In this document: piece by piece, positions 15,905 through 24,138 of the stretch | Numbering within the stretch: the first letter of the stretch is position 1 | Layout of the letters: each line of letters starts with the position of its first letter | Source: CAZKGE01 sp964636405 | GTDB lineage: Bacteria > Bacillota > Clostridia > Christensenellales > CAG-138 | NCBI GenBank assembly: GCA_964636405.1 | Contig: CAZWSI010000006.1 | Coordinates: 1-64,000 of the forward strand | DNA length: 64,000 bases | Direction of reading: 5' to 3' | Notes under the pieces: generated by a model | Database searches by the model: none | Told to the model about the DNA's origin: nothing | The model's input: the letters and a program-made list of their open reading frames with translations, nothing else | Position numbers and translations under genes: made by a program

Positions 15905-16390
15905 ATGAAGCGAACGAAACAGTTTTTTCTCCTTCTGATCGCCTCGCTGGCGTTCGCGGCGCTGCTTGCCGGCTGCGGCGGCGCTTCGGAGCAGGCCGAT
16001 GTTAATTTATCCGAAGTGCTCGGCTCCCTGCAAAAGGAAATCGTGCTTGATGAAACCATGCAGGATTTTACTGCGGATAAGCTTGCGGCCTTGTGCGGCG
16101 TATCCAGCGCGGACATGCTCCAGTTTGCCGGGGTATATACGGGCGTGGGAATTCTGGCCGACGAGATCATCCTCATTCAGGCCAAGGATGCAGAGGCGGC
16201 GGATCGAATCGAGGCGGGCGTAAAGGAACGGTACGAGAAGAAGTGCGCGGAGATGAAGGATTATCTCCCGGCGGAGTACGACAAGCTTCTTGCGAGCACC
16301 GTGCTCCGCAAGGGGAACTATGTGGCGCTGCTTGTTTCAAGCGAGCATGCGCGCATGGAGGAGATTTTTAACGCGGCGTTCCAGTCTTAA
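15905..16390 (+). CDS. DUF4358-type lipoprotein
   Basis: Protein of 161 residues; start ATG 15905 with GGGAG just upstream. The signal peptide ends in a lipobox (AALLAGCG). The mature part of about 135 residues matches the DUF4358 pattern: a short strand-rich half, a conserved LQFAGVYTGVGILADEIILIQAKDAE-type segment (seen here around 75-100) and a helix with repeated basic residues (VKERYEKKC). The family is common in gut Clostridia and has no known function. Position between two polysaccharide genes suggests an extracellular accessory role. Confidence 0.75.
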   Translation: MKRTKQFFLLLIASLAFAALLAGCGGASEQADVNLSEVLGSLQKEIVLDETMQDFTADKLAALCGVSSADMLQFAGVYTGVGILADEIILIQAKDAEAADRIEAGVKERYEKKCAEMKDYLPAEYDKLLASTVLRKGNYVALLVSSEHARMEEIFNAAFQS

Positions 16391-16424
16391 CGCGGCGTTT
16401 CACACACAGAGAGGCGAAAACCCA

Positions 16425-18299
16425 ATGGCCAAGCGGAGCGAAGCCGAAGAGAATATCCTGATGCAGGCAAAGCCGGACCGCCGGCTGCTTGCCCATGTGC
16501 CCGACCCGGAGCACATCCGAAAGAACAGCGACCGCAGAGGCGATCTGGCCGAAAGCGACGATCGTTCCTTCTTTTCGCGCTATGCCGGGCAGCGGTACAT
16601 GGGCGGCTTTGTCGTGGAGGCGCGCTATAGCGACGTGGTCACGCGCCACCTCAAGGGTGAATGCGTGGACGTTTCGCAAACGGGCATTCTCGTTCGCTTC
16701 GACGAGGACGAATACATCACGATAAAGCCCCAGGAAACCATCTGCACCCTGCGTTTTTCCATCCCGGCGGGCGTCCTTACCGAGGGCATGGAGAAAAGCT
16801 ACAAGATCAAGGCCACCCTGGTGCGTTACGATGAAAAAACGGGCGCGTACGGCTTTGTGTTTGAAGAACCGCTCTATCTATATTTGCAGCGGAGCAAGGA
16901 TAATTACCTCTTTACCATCTCCGCCCTGTTCCTTGCGCTGGTCACGCTGTTCATCCTCTTTTTGCGCACGGAGAGCGTGCTTTATTTCCGCTTCAACAAG
17001 CTTTTGTACCTCTACAGCATCGTAACGGCGGTGTACCTGCTTTCGCGCTATCTATTCGGCGCGTTCTATAAGCCCGTGCCCATCGATCCGGACTTTACAC
17101 CGGGCGTGACCATCGTCATCCCCTGCTTTAACGAGGAGGAATGGATTCGCCGCACGATTTTAAGCTGCATCGATCAGGATTATCCCGTCGATAAGCTCGA
17201 CGTGATCATTGTGGACGACTGCTCCACCGACAATTCCGTTTCTGTCATCAACGAAACGGTGCGCCAGCTCTATTTGAAAAACAAGCGCTTCAAAACGCAG
17301 GAGCGCCTCCAGTTTTTCATTCAGGAGCAGAACGCGGGCAAGCGCTCCGCCATGGCGCGCGGCATTGTCAATTCGCGGCACGAGCTCGTGGCCTTCGTGG
17401 ATTCCGACAGCTTCCTCGAGCCCGACGCCATCAAGCACCTGGTTCAGCCCTTCTTTGACCCGGATGTGGCGGGCGTATCGGGGCGGACGGACGTAGCCAA
17501 CACCTATACGAACGCCTTTACCAAAATGCAGGCTGTGCGCTATTATATCGCATTCCGCATTTTGAAGGCGGCGGAGGCGTTTTTTGATTCGGTCATGTGC
17601 CTTTCAGGGCCGCTTTCCTGCTATCGCAAGTCCGTCGTGCTCGAGGTGCTCGACGCGTGGCTGAACCAATCCTTCATGGGCCAGAAGGCGACCTTTGGCG
17701 ACGATCGGTCGCTGACCAACATGATTGTAAAGAACCACCGCACCTATTATCAGGACACGGCGGTGTGCTCAACCATCGTGCCCAAGGATCAAAAGGTGTT
17801 TCTCAAGCAGCAGATGCGCTGGAAGCGCTCCTGGCTGCGGGAATCGCTGGCGGCAGGCCGCTTTATGTGGAAGAAGGAGCCGCTCATGGCGCTGTCCTTC
17901 TATATGGGCCTCGTCATCCCCGTGGCCGCGCCCATTATCGTGGTGTATAACCTCATCTACGTGCCCCTCGCAAACCGCGTGTTTCCCACCACCTTTCTGC
18001 TGGGCATATTGATGATGTCGCTGCTCATGAGCTTTGCGCAGCTTTTGCTTCGCAAGAGCAAGATCTGGCTTTACGGGCTGTGGTTTTGCGTCTATTACGA
18101 GGCCATCCTCCTTTGGCAGATGCCGTGGGCCTGGGTCACCTTCTGGGTCTCTACCTGGGGCACGCGCGCAACGCCGGAGGATATCAAGCGCCGCGAGCGC
18201 CGCAAGGCGCGCCGGGCGCGCCGAAGCGCGGAGAAGGAAAAGCACCGCCTTGAAAAAGAGGCCCGCGCGGCCCAGCGCGCGCAGGAGGCCCGGCCATGA
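16425..18299 (+). CDS. PilZ-domain processive family 2 glycosyltransferase (exopolysaccharide synthase)
   Basis: Membrane synthase of 624 residues. Residues about 45-155 form a PilZ-like domain with DxSxxG as D82-V-S84-Q-T-G87. The arginine motif upstream is not canonical (RYAGQR, four residues between arginines instead of three). Two membrane helices (about 160-210) precede a GT2 domain with VDDCS near 264, DSDS near 326, GDD near 425 and QQMRW near 462, the D,D,D,QxxRW signature of cellulose, hyaluronan and poly-GlcNAc synthases. Further C-terminal helices form the channel, ending in a very basic cytoplasmic tail. Probably makes and exports a beta-linked polymer under c-di-GMP control. The stop overlaps the next start. 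Confidence 0.88.
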   Translation: MAKRSEAEENILMQAKPDRRLLAHVPDPEHIRKNSDRRGDLAESDDRSFFSRYAGQRYMGGFVVEARYSDVVTRHLKGECVDVSQTGILVRFDEDEYITIKPQETICTLRFSIPAGVLTEGMEKSYKIKATLVRYDEKTGAYGFVFEEPLYLYLQRSKDNYLFTISALFLALVTLFILFLRTESVLYFRFNKLLYLYSIVTAVYLLSRYLFGAFYKPVPIDPDFTPGVTIVIPCFNEEEWIRRTILSCIDQDYPVDKLDVIIVDDCSTDNSVSVINETVRQLYLKNKRFKTQERLQFFIQEQNAGKRSAMARGIVNSRHELVAFVDSDSFLEPDAIKHLVQPFFDPDVAGVSGRTDVANTYTNAFTKMQAVRYYIAFRILKAAEAFFDSVMCLSGPLSCYRKSVVLEVLDAWLNQSFMGQKATFGDDRSLTNMIVKNHRTYYQDTAVCSTIVPKDQKVFLKQQMRWKRSWLRESLAAGRFMWKKEPLMALSFYMGLVIPVAAPIIVVYNLIYVPLANRVFPTTFLLGILMMSLLMSFAQLLLRKSKIWLYGLWFCVYYEAILLWQMPWAWVTFWVSTWGTRATPEDIKRRERRKARRARRSAEKEKHRLEKEARAAQRAQEARP

Positions 18300-20272
18300 A
18301 GCAAGATCGTTATCAGGGCAAATACGCCTACACCAAAGAGGACGCCGAAGAACAGCGCCGCTACCGGCCGCGCTTTGCGGACTGGCGGAATTCCAGCCGC
18401 TTTCAGGAGATACGCGCGCGCCGCACGTACAAGCTCATCAAGTACATCGTCCAGTTTCTCATTGTGGCGGTGGTGCTCTTTATCGTGGTGCGCGCCACCT
18501 TCTTCCCGCCGCGCTATAGCGCGTACAATGAGGATAAGAACGGCACCATCGAGGCGCTTTCAGCGAGCGATGGCGGCAGCTTTATCGCGATTTCCTACTT
18601 TGGCGTGGAAAAATTCGATTCCTCCTCCCGCACGCTGATCACGCAAAAGCGGCTCAAGGAGCACATCGACGCGCTGACGGACGCCGGCTACGTGACCATT
18701 ACGCAGGATGACATCCTCAATTATTATTTCGGCGTGGGCTCCCTTCCCGAAAAGGCGCTGTTCCTCATGTTTGAGGACGGTCGCCGCGATACGGCGGTGT
18801 TTGCGCAAAACGTTTTGCAGCGCGCCAATTATATCGCCACGGTGCTGACCTACGGCGATAAGTTTGAGATGAAGGACGGCAAGTTTTTGAGCGCCAAGGA
18901 CCTCAAGGTGCTGCTGAAAAGCAGCTTCTGGGAGATCGGCACAAACGGCTACCGCCTTGCCTACATCAATGTGTTCGATCGCTACGGCAACTATTTCGGC
19001 CACCTGAACTCCAACGAGTTTGTGACCATATCCAAGTACCTCGTGCGCGATTACAATCACTATCTCATGGATTTTGAGCGCGACAAGGATCGGGTGCGGG
19101 AGGAATCGCTCGAGGAGATGCAGCAGCGCATCCTGGCCGATTACGAGAGCATGCAGTATATCTATAATGAAAACCTCGGCTATCTGCCGAAGCTCTATAC
19201 GCTCATGCACTCCAACACCGGCATGTTTGCAACGGACCCGCTGGTTTCCGTTGAGAATCGCAAGCATATTACGAACGTGTTTGCCATGAACTTTAACCGC
19301 GAGGGAAGCTGCCTCAACACCCTCGATTCCTCCGTGTACGACCTCACGCGCATGCAGCCGCAGGCCAACTGGTACACAAACCATCTCCTCATGCGCATCG
19401 GCGACGATATCGGCGAGGATATGCAATTCGTTGTGGGCGATGAAAACGAGGCCGGCAAGTGGAACACGGACATGGGCGCGACGGAATACCGCAAGAACGC
19501 CATCGTCCTTACCTCCGAGCCCAATTCCTACGGCCGCATGACGCTGAAGAACGCCCGCTACGACGATTTCTCCCTCTCCGTTACGCTGGACGGCAACGTC
19601 ATGGGCAATCAGGGCATCTATCTGCGCTCCGACCGCTCGCTCCAAAACGGGCTGTACGTCGGATTGGAGAACAATGTGCTCGTCGTGCGGGAGCTGTCGG
19701 GTGGCGTGGGCGCGGAGACCTACACGCTGGATCTGTTTGAGTTTGACGGCGGCTCTACGCAGTCCGTGGAGGAAAACGAGAAGGAGGGCATCGTTTCCCG
19801 CGCGGACGCGGTGCTGCAATACGACGACGATTACCAAAAGCTGCAAGACGCGCAATCGGATATCGACGAATGGGAGAACAAGGACGTAACCGAGCTTGCC
19901 GAGGGCGGCGAGGGCTATGTGCCGACGATCGACCTGCTGGATCGCGGCACGCGCAAGCTGGAGCTCACGCTCTCCGGCTCGTCGCTCTCCATCTCCATCG
20001 ACGGGCGGCCCGCCATCAAGAACCTTAAGGTATCCGTCGGCCGCAAGGGCACCATCGCGCTGGAATCCTCCGCGCTTATTCAGGAGAAGTACAGCCAGCG
20101 CAATCTGGCCGACGACGTTTACGACGCGGTTTACACGGACCTGACCATCCATAATCCCAACAACGAACAGGACGTGTATTACGCCTATAAATACACGGGC
20201 CTGCAAAGCATCGGTGTATTTTTCACCAACCTGCTGGAAAAGACCGCCGTGTTCTTTACGGACAATTTCTAG
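18296..20272 (+). CDS. Membrane-anchored pseudo polysaccharide deacetylase with C-terminal jelly-roll-like domain
   Basis: Protein of 658 residues; ATG overlaps the synthase stop. Cytoplasmic basic N-terminus, one helix (about 45-65), then an extracellular part. Residues about 95-330 follow the NodB fold (LFLMFEDGRRDTAVF near 159; SSFWEIGTNGYRLAY near 213). FDDG has become FEDG, and the first His of the HxxxH metal motif is replaced by Asn-Gly. Residues about 400-625 look like a concanavalin/jelly-roll sugar-binding domain (VTLDGNVMGNQGIYLRSD, TRKLELTLSGSSLSISIDG). Probably handles the growing polymer outside the membrane, more likely by binding than by classical deacetylation; that is inference. 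Confidence 0.75.
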   Translation: MKQDRYQGKYAYTKEDAEEQRRYRPRFADWRNSSRFQEIRARRTYKLIKYIVQFLIVAVVLFIVVRATFFPPRYSAYNEDKNGTIEALSASDGGSFIAISYFGVEKFDSSSRTLITQKRLKEHIDALTDAGYVTITQDDILNYYFGVGSLPEKALFLMFEDGRRDTAVFAQNVLQRANYIATVLTYGDKFEMKDGKFLSAKDLKVLLKSSFWEIGTNGYRLAYINVFDRYGNYFGHLNSNEFVTISKYLVRDYNHYLMDFERDKDRVREESLEEMQQRILADYESMQYIYNENLGYLPKLYTLMHSNTGMFATDPLVSVENRKHITNVFAMNFNREGSCLNTLDSSVYDLTRMQPQANWYTNHLLMRIGDDIGEDMQFVVGDENEAGKWNTDMGATEYRKNAIVLTSEPNSYGRMTLKNARYDDFSLSVTLDGNVMGNQGIYLRSDRSLQNGLYVGLENNVLVVRELSGGVGAETYTLDLFEFDGGSTQSVEENEKEGIVSRADAVLQYDDDYQKLQDAQSDIDEWENKDVTELAEGGEGYVPTIDLLDRGTRKLELTLSGSSLSISIDGRPAIKNLKVSVGRKGTIALESSALIQEKYSQRNLADDVYDAVYTDLTIHNPNNEQDVYYAYKYTGLQSIGVFFTNLLEKTAVFFTDNF

Positions 20273-20275
20273 GCC

Positions 20276-21454
20276 GTGAGCAAGGGCATCTGCCGCCGCG
20301 GGCGTCATAGCGAGGGGGAACGCGCGCGGGGGGCGCGCCGGGCATTGCTTTTTGCGCTGCTTCTTGCGCTGTGCCTGCTCTCCGCCGGCTGCAACCGCGG
20401 GGAGGGCGACCTTGGCCCAACGGCAAGCGCTGCGCCCATTACGCCTACGCCCCTGCTGAGCGCCGCGCCAGCGTCCACGCCGGAGCCCACGCCCGCGCCG
20501 GAGCCGCTGCGCTTTTCCATGTGGACACCGTATTGGGATTACGCTTCGGCGGTGGGAGAAATTCCCTTTTGCAGCGAAAACACAGACAAGCTGATTGCCT
20601 TCGGCGCGATTTTTGATTGGCAAGACCGCGTGCTCATGCTGCCCGAAATGAATTCGACTGCCGCTGTGCTTACGGAGCTTTGCAGAGACGGCCGCGAAAT
20701 GTACATCTCCTTTGTCAACGATATTGAGCTGGCCCAAGGCAGCTATTCCAATAAGGACTGGCAGCTCCTTACCCGTCTTCTCGCGGACGAGAGCGCCATG
20801 GACGCGCATATAGCCGACGTGCTTGCCACCGCGCAAAGCTACGGCGCCGACGGAATCGAGATCGATTACGAAAACGTGGAGGACGCGGGCGAGCTGTTAT
20901 GGGCGCCGTTTGCGCGCTTTATCGAAAAGCTTTATAGCCAAACCGTTGCGCTGGGGCTGAAGCTCCGCGTGGTGCTCGGCTGGGATTTTGCGCGGCACGC
21001 CGCCTTCCCGGAGGGCCCCGAATATGTGGTCATGTGCTACAACCTCTACGGCTATCACAGCGGCCCGGGTCCAAAGGCGGACAAGGACTTTCTGGAGCTG
21101 ACCTATTCCATCAATCAAAGCCTGCCCGGGCGTGTCGTGATGGCGTTTGCGACGGGGGGCTTTGACTGGACGCAGGGCGGCGGCATTACTGCGCTGACCG
21201 AGCGGAGCGCGGCGCGGCTGCTTGGCGGCCTGGAGGCGGATGCGATTTGCTCCACAGCCCGCGACGAGGCGAGCCGCTGCGTGCGGTTTGTCTATACGAA
21301 AAACGGCGAAACGCACGAGGTCTGGTATGCCGACGCGGAAACGCTGCTCTATTGGCGCTCGCTGGGCGTTGCGCGGGGCTATCGCGATTTCGCGCTGTTC
21401 CGGCTGGGCGGAAACGATCCGGCCACCCTGCGCGCGTTCACCAAGGCTGAATAA
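20276..21454 (+). CDS. GH18-like lipoprotein
   Basis: Protein of 392 residues from a GTG three bases after the previous stop; the ribosome site is weak, so translation may depend on the upstream gene. A basic N-terminus and hydrophobic stretch end in lipobox LLSAGC (Cys about 39), followed by a Pro/Thr linker. The catalytic-strand motif of family 18 is clear at 192-199 (D192-G-I-E195-I-D197-Y-E199): Glu199 is the acid/base position, while the second Asp of DxxDxDxE is Glu. Relatives cleave beta-1,4-GlcNAc or glucosamine polymers; PgaB of the poly-GlcNAc system carries such a domain. Likely trims or processes the operon's polymer. Confidence 0.78.
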   Translation: MSKGICRRGRHSEGERARGARRALLFALLLALCLLSAGCNRGEGDLGPTASAAPITPTPLLSAAPASTPEPTPAPEPLRFSMWTPYWDYASAVGEIPFCSENTDKLIAFGAIFDWQDRVLMLPEMNSTAAVLTELCRDGREMYISFVNDIELAQGSYSNKDWQLLTRLLADESAMDAHIADVLATAQSYGADGIEIDYENVEDAGELLWAPFARFIEKLYSQTVALGLKLRVVLGWDFARHAAFPEGPEYVVMCYNLYGYHSGPGPKADKDFLELTYSINQSLPGRVVMAFATGGFDWTQGGGITALTERSAARLLGGLEADAICSTARDEASRCVRFVYTKNGETHEVWYADAETLLYWRSLGVARGYRDFALFRLGGNDPATLRAFTKAE

Positions 21455-21513
21455 GCGGCGCAAACGCAGCGGCAAAAAGCACCGCCGCGCGCGGCTGGGA
21501 GAGGGGGAGACCC

Positions 21514-22911
21514 ATGGTTTTTTCGAGCACCCTGTTTCTTTTTGTGTTTTTGCCCGCGTCGCTCCTGCTTTATTATCTCGTTCCCTTTCGGCTGCGCAAT
21601 TTGGTGCTGTTGCTTTTCAGCCTGATCTTTTATGGCTGGGGCGAACCGCTGTATGTGTTCGTCATGATTGCCTCCATCGCCATGGATTACCTTTTCGGGT
21701 ATCTCATCGGCAAAAACGACGCAAGCGAACCCAAACGCAGACTGTATCTCATTCTTTCCATTGCGCTGAATCTCGCCGTATTCTTTTTCTTTAAGTACCT
21801 CGATTTTGTGATCGAGAACCTGCGCCTCCTGCCGGGCCTTGACGGGCTTGAAACGCTGGGTGTTTCGCTCCCCATCGGCATTTCGTTTTATACCTTCCAG
21901 AAGATGTCGTACGTGATCGACGTATACCGCCGCGATGTGCGCGCGCAGAAGAATCCCGTCAGCTTCGGCGCATACGTGACGATGTTTCCGCAGCTCATCG
22001 CGGGCCCCATCATTAAGTATAAGGATGTGGACGAGCAACTGACGCGGCGAAGCTGCGACGCGGAGGGCTTTGCAAGCGGCGTGTCCGTGTTTATGGTGGG
22101 CCTGTGCAAAAAGCTGCTGCTTGCCAATACCGTGGGGCAGCTTTTCGACGCGTACAAGGCCATGGGCGTGGGGATGCTCACAACGGCGGGCGCGTGGCTC
22201 GCGGTGCTGGCCTATAGCTTTCAAATTTACTTCGATTTTTCGGGCTATTCCGATATGGCCGTGGGCCTCGGGCGCATGCTGGGCTTTGAATTCATGCGCA
22301 ATTTTGAATATCCGTATATCGCGCGCTCCGTCACGGAATTCTGGCGCAGGTGGCACATTTCGCTCTCCACCTGGTTTCGGGAATATCTCTATATTCCGTT
22401 GGGCGGAAACCGGGTGAAAAGGAGCCGCTGGCTGCTCAATATTTTGATTGTGTGGCTCGTGACGGGGCTTTGGCACGGCGCGGCGTGGAACTTTGTGCTC
22501 TGGGGCTTGTATTACGCGCTGCTGCTCATTGCGGAAAAGCTCTTTTTGCAAAAGCTGCTTGCTAAGCTCCCGCGCTTTTTCGGGCATCTGTACGCGCTGC
22601 TTTGCATCATGGTCGGGTGGGCGCTGTTTGCGTCGGATTCGCTCGGCGCGTGCCTTTCGCTCCTTTCCTGCATGTTTACGGCAAAGAACGGCCTGTACGC
22701 GGCGGCAGACGGTTATTTTCTGCGCAGCTATCTGCCCATGCTGGTTGTCATGGCGCTGGCGAGCCTGCCGCTCGCCACGCGCTTTTACCAATCGCTTTCG
22801 CCCCGCACGCGGCGCGTGTGCGGCACGCTCCTCGTGCTGATGGCGCTTGTTGTGTGCACGGCCGTGATTGTGGATTCGAGCTATAACCCGTTCCTGTATT
22901 TTCGGTTTTAA
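21514..22911 (+). CDS. MBOAT family O-acyltransferase (AlgI/PatA type)
   Basis: Polytopic membrane protein of 465 residues with about ten to twelve helices. Conserved AlgI landmarks: SFYTFQKMSYVIDVYR, FRRWHISLSTWFREYLYIPLGGNR (seen as FWRRWHISLSTW), and TGLWHGAAWNFVLWG with the catalytic histidine at about 321. AlgI-type proteins pass acetyl groups from a cytoplasmic donor across the membrane to an SGNH-type partner. The DHHW protein 15 bases downstream is the expected partner. RBS GAGAGGGGGAG is close to the ATG. Together they indicate O-acetylation of the exopolysaccharide. Confidence 0.93.
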   Translation: MVFSSTLFLFVFLPASLLLYYLVPFRLRNLVLLLFSLIFYGWGEPLYVFVMIASIAMDYLFGYLIGKNDASEPKRRLYLILSIALNLAVFFFFKYLDFVIENLRLLPGLDGLETLGVSLPIGISFYTFQKMSYVIDVYRRDVRAQKNPVSFGAYVTMFPQLIAGPIIKYKDVDEQLTRRSCDAEGFASGVSVFMVGLCKKLLLANTVGQLFDAYKAMGVGMLTTAGAWLAVLAYSFQIYFDFSGYSDMAVGLGRMLGFEFMRNFEYPYIARSVTEFWRRWHISLSTWFREYLYIPLGGNRVKRSRWLLNILIVWLVTGLWHGAAWNFVLWGLYYALLLIAEKLFLQKLLAKLPRFFGHLYALLCIMVGWALFASDSLGACLSLLSCMFTAKNGLYAAADGYFLRSYLPMLVVMALASLPLATRFYQSLSPRTRRVCGTLLVLMALVVCTAVIVDSSYNPFLYFRF

Positions 22912-22926
22912 GGGAGGCGAACCATC

Positions 22927-24060
22927 GTGGGAAAAGGCAGGCTGCTCACCGTCGTTTTTATCGTTTGGATCTTCGCCTTTTCGCTGGCGGGCTTTTTGCT
23001 GCCGGATACGGATTTTTCCGAGAGCGAGAACCGCTTTTTGACGCAGCTTCCCGCTTTTTCGCTGGAAAGCCTTCTTTCGGGCCGCTTCACGAGCGATTTT
23101 GAAAGCTACCTCAATGATCAGTTCGTTGGCCGCGACCTGTTCGTAACCATCAGCGAGGCCATGCGCTTTGGCGTGGGCTTGCGTGAAACAGGCGAGGTGT
23201 ACGTATGTGCAAACGGCGCGCTCGTGCAGAAGACGAACAGGCTCGAACAAGAGCAGGCAGAGCGCAATGCGCGGCTTGTCGGCGCGTTTGCGCAAAGCGC
23301 CGAAACGCCGGTCGTTTTCGCGCTCATTCCCGACGCGGCCGAGCTGCTCGCGTCTTTGCTCCCGGCGGGCGCGCCCCATGCAAACGAGCGTGCGCTCATC
23401 GACGCGCTCTATACGGCATCCGGCGCAAACGAAGCGTATGCGGCTGTAAAGACGGCGGATATCCTCGGCGCCCTTTGCGCGCGGGAGCCGGCGGCGCTGT
23501 ATTACCGCACGGATCACCACTGGACGAGCCTTGGCGCGTACTATGGCTACGCGGCGCTTTCGGAGGTGCTGGGCTTTGCGCCCACAGCGCTTTCGGACTA
23601 TGCGCCAGAAACGGTTTCCACCGATTTTTACGGTACGCTCTATTCCAAGGCCCCGCTGTGGTGGCTTCAGCCGGATTCCATCGAGCGCTACGCCCCGGAG
23701 GCGGGGATCACCGTTGCCTCCTACGGCGGCGCGCAGCAGGGAGAGACGGGCCTGTACGTGCCAGAAAATCTGGCAAAGAAGGATCAATACACCTATTTTC
23801 TCGGCGGCAACGCGCCGCGCGTTGTCGTAAAAACCGCCGTAAAGGATGCGCCCAGGCTCCTCATTCTGCGCGATTCCTTTGCCGATTCCGCCGTGCCGTT
23901 TCTTGCCGCGCACTTTTCCGAGCTGCATTTGCTCGACGCGCGCTATTATAAGCTGCCGCTCTCCGCGTACATGGAAGAAAACGGAATTGATCTGGCGCTT
24001 GTGCTTTACAGCGTGAAGACCTTCTGCGAGGATACGAATTTGCCTCTTGTGCTGGAATAA
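22927..24060 (+). CDS. DHHW family protein, AlgX/AlgJ-like O-acetyltransferase partner
   Basis: Protein of 377 residues from a GTG start behind GGGAGGCGAA. One N-terminal helix (LTVVFIVWIFAFSLAGFLL) anchors it. The family motif DHHW is at 196-199 and the SGNH-like serine is S317 in LRDSFADS. Alginate AlgJ/AlgX and related proteins use this Asp-His...Ser set to place acetyl groups on exported polysaccharide. It pairs with the MBOAT gene directly before it and ends the operon at the hairpin 24080-24111. Confidence 0.9.
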   Translation: MGKGRLLTVVFIVWIFAFSLAGFLLPDTDFSESENRFLTQLPAFSLESLLSGRFTSDFESYLNDQFVGRDLFVTISEAMRFGVGLRETGEVYVCANGALVQKTNRLEQEQAERNARLVGAFAQSAETPVVFALIPDAAELLASLLPAGAPHANERALIDALYTASGANEAYAAVKTADILGALCAREPAALYYRTDHHWTSLGAYYGYAALSEVLGFAPTALSDYAPETVSTDFYGTLYSKAPLWWLQPDSIERYAPEAGITVASYGGAQQGETGLYVPENLAKKDQYTYFLGGNAPRVVVKTAVKDAPRLLILRDSFADSAVPFLAAHFSELHLLDARYYKLPLSAYMEENGIDLALVLYSVKTFCEDTNLPLVLE

Positions 24061-24079
24061 GGCCAGGCAGTGAAATGAA

Positions 24080-24111
24080 AAAGGGAGTATGGCGCGCGCC
24101 GTACTCCCTTT
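24080..24111 (-). terminator. Hairpin terminator between convergent operons
   Basis: 10-bp stem AAAGGGAGTA / TACTCCCTTT with a GC-rich, self-complementary loop. On the minus strand it is followed by a T-rich run, so it best terminates the dapL-tmk-pfk operon. It may also slow the plus-strand exopolysaccharide transcript. Confidence 0.8.
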
Positions 24112-24138
24112 GCCGGATTCGCTTTTGTGCGCCTGCCC

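Noticed and set aside
18560..20836. 758-residue minus-strand open frame
   Set aside because: Antisense to two clear exopolysaccharide genes. His/Arg/Val/Leu-rich composition typical of GC-rich shadow frames, with no motifs.
21379..23928. 849-residue minus-strand open frame
   Set aside because: Lies opposite the MBOAT and DHHW genes and has strongly basic, motif-free composition.
13651..24060. Prophage or integrative element as source of the exopolysaccharide genes
   Set aside because: No integrase, transposase, tRNA or repeat borders flank the operon, and composition looks like the rest of the window.
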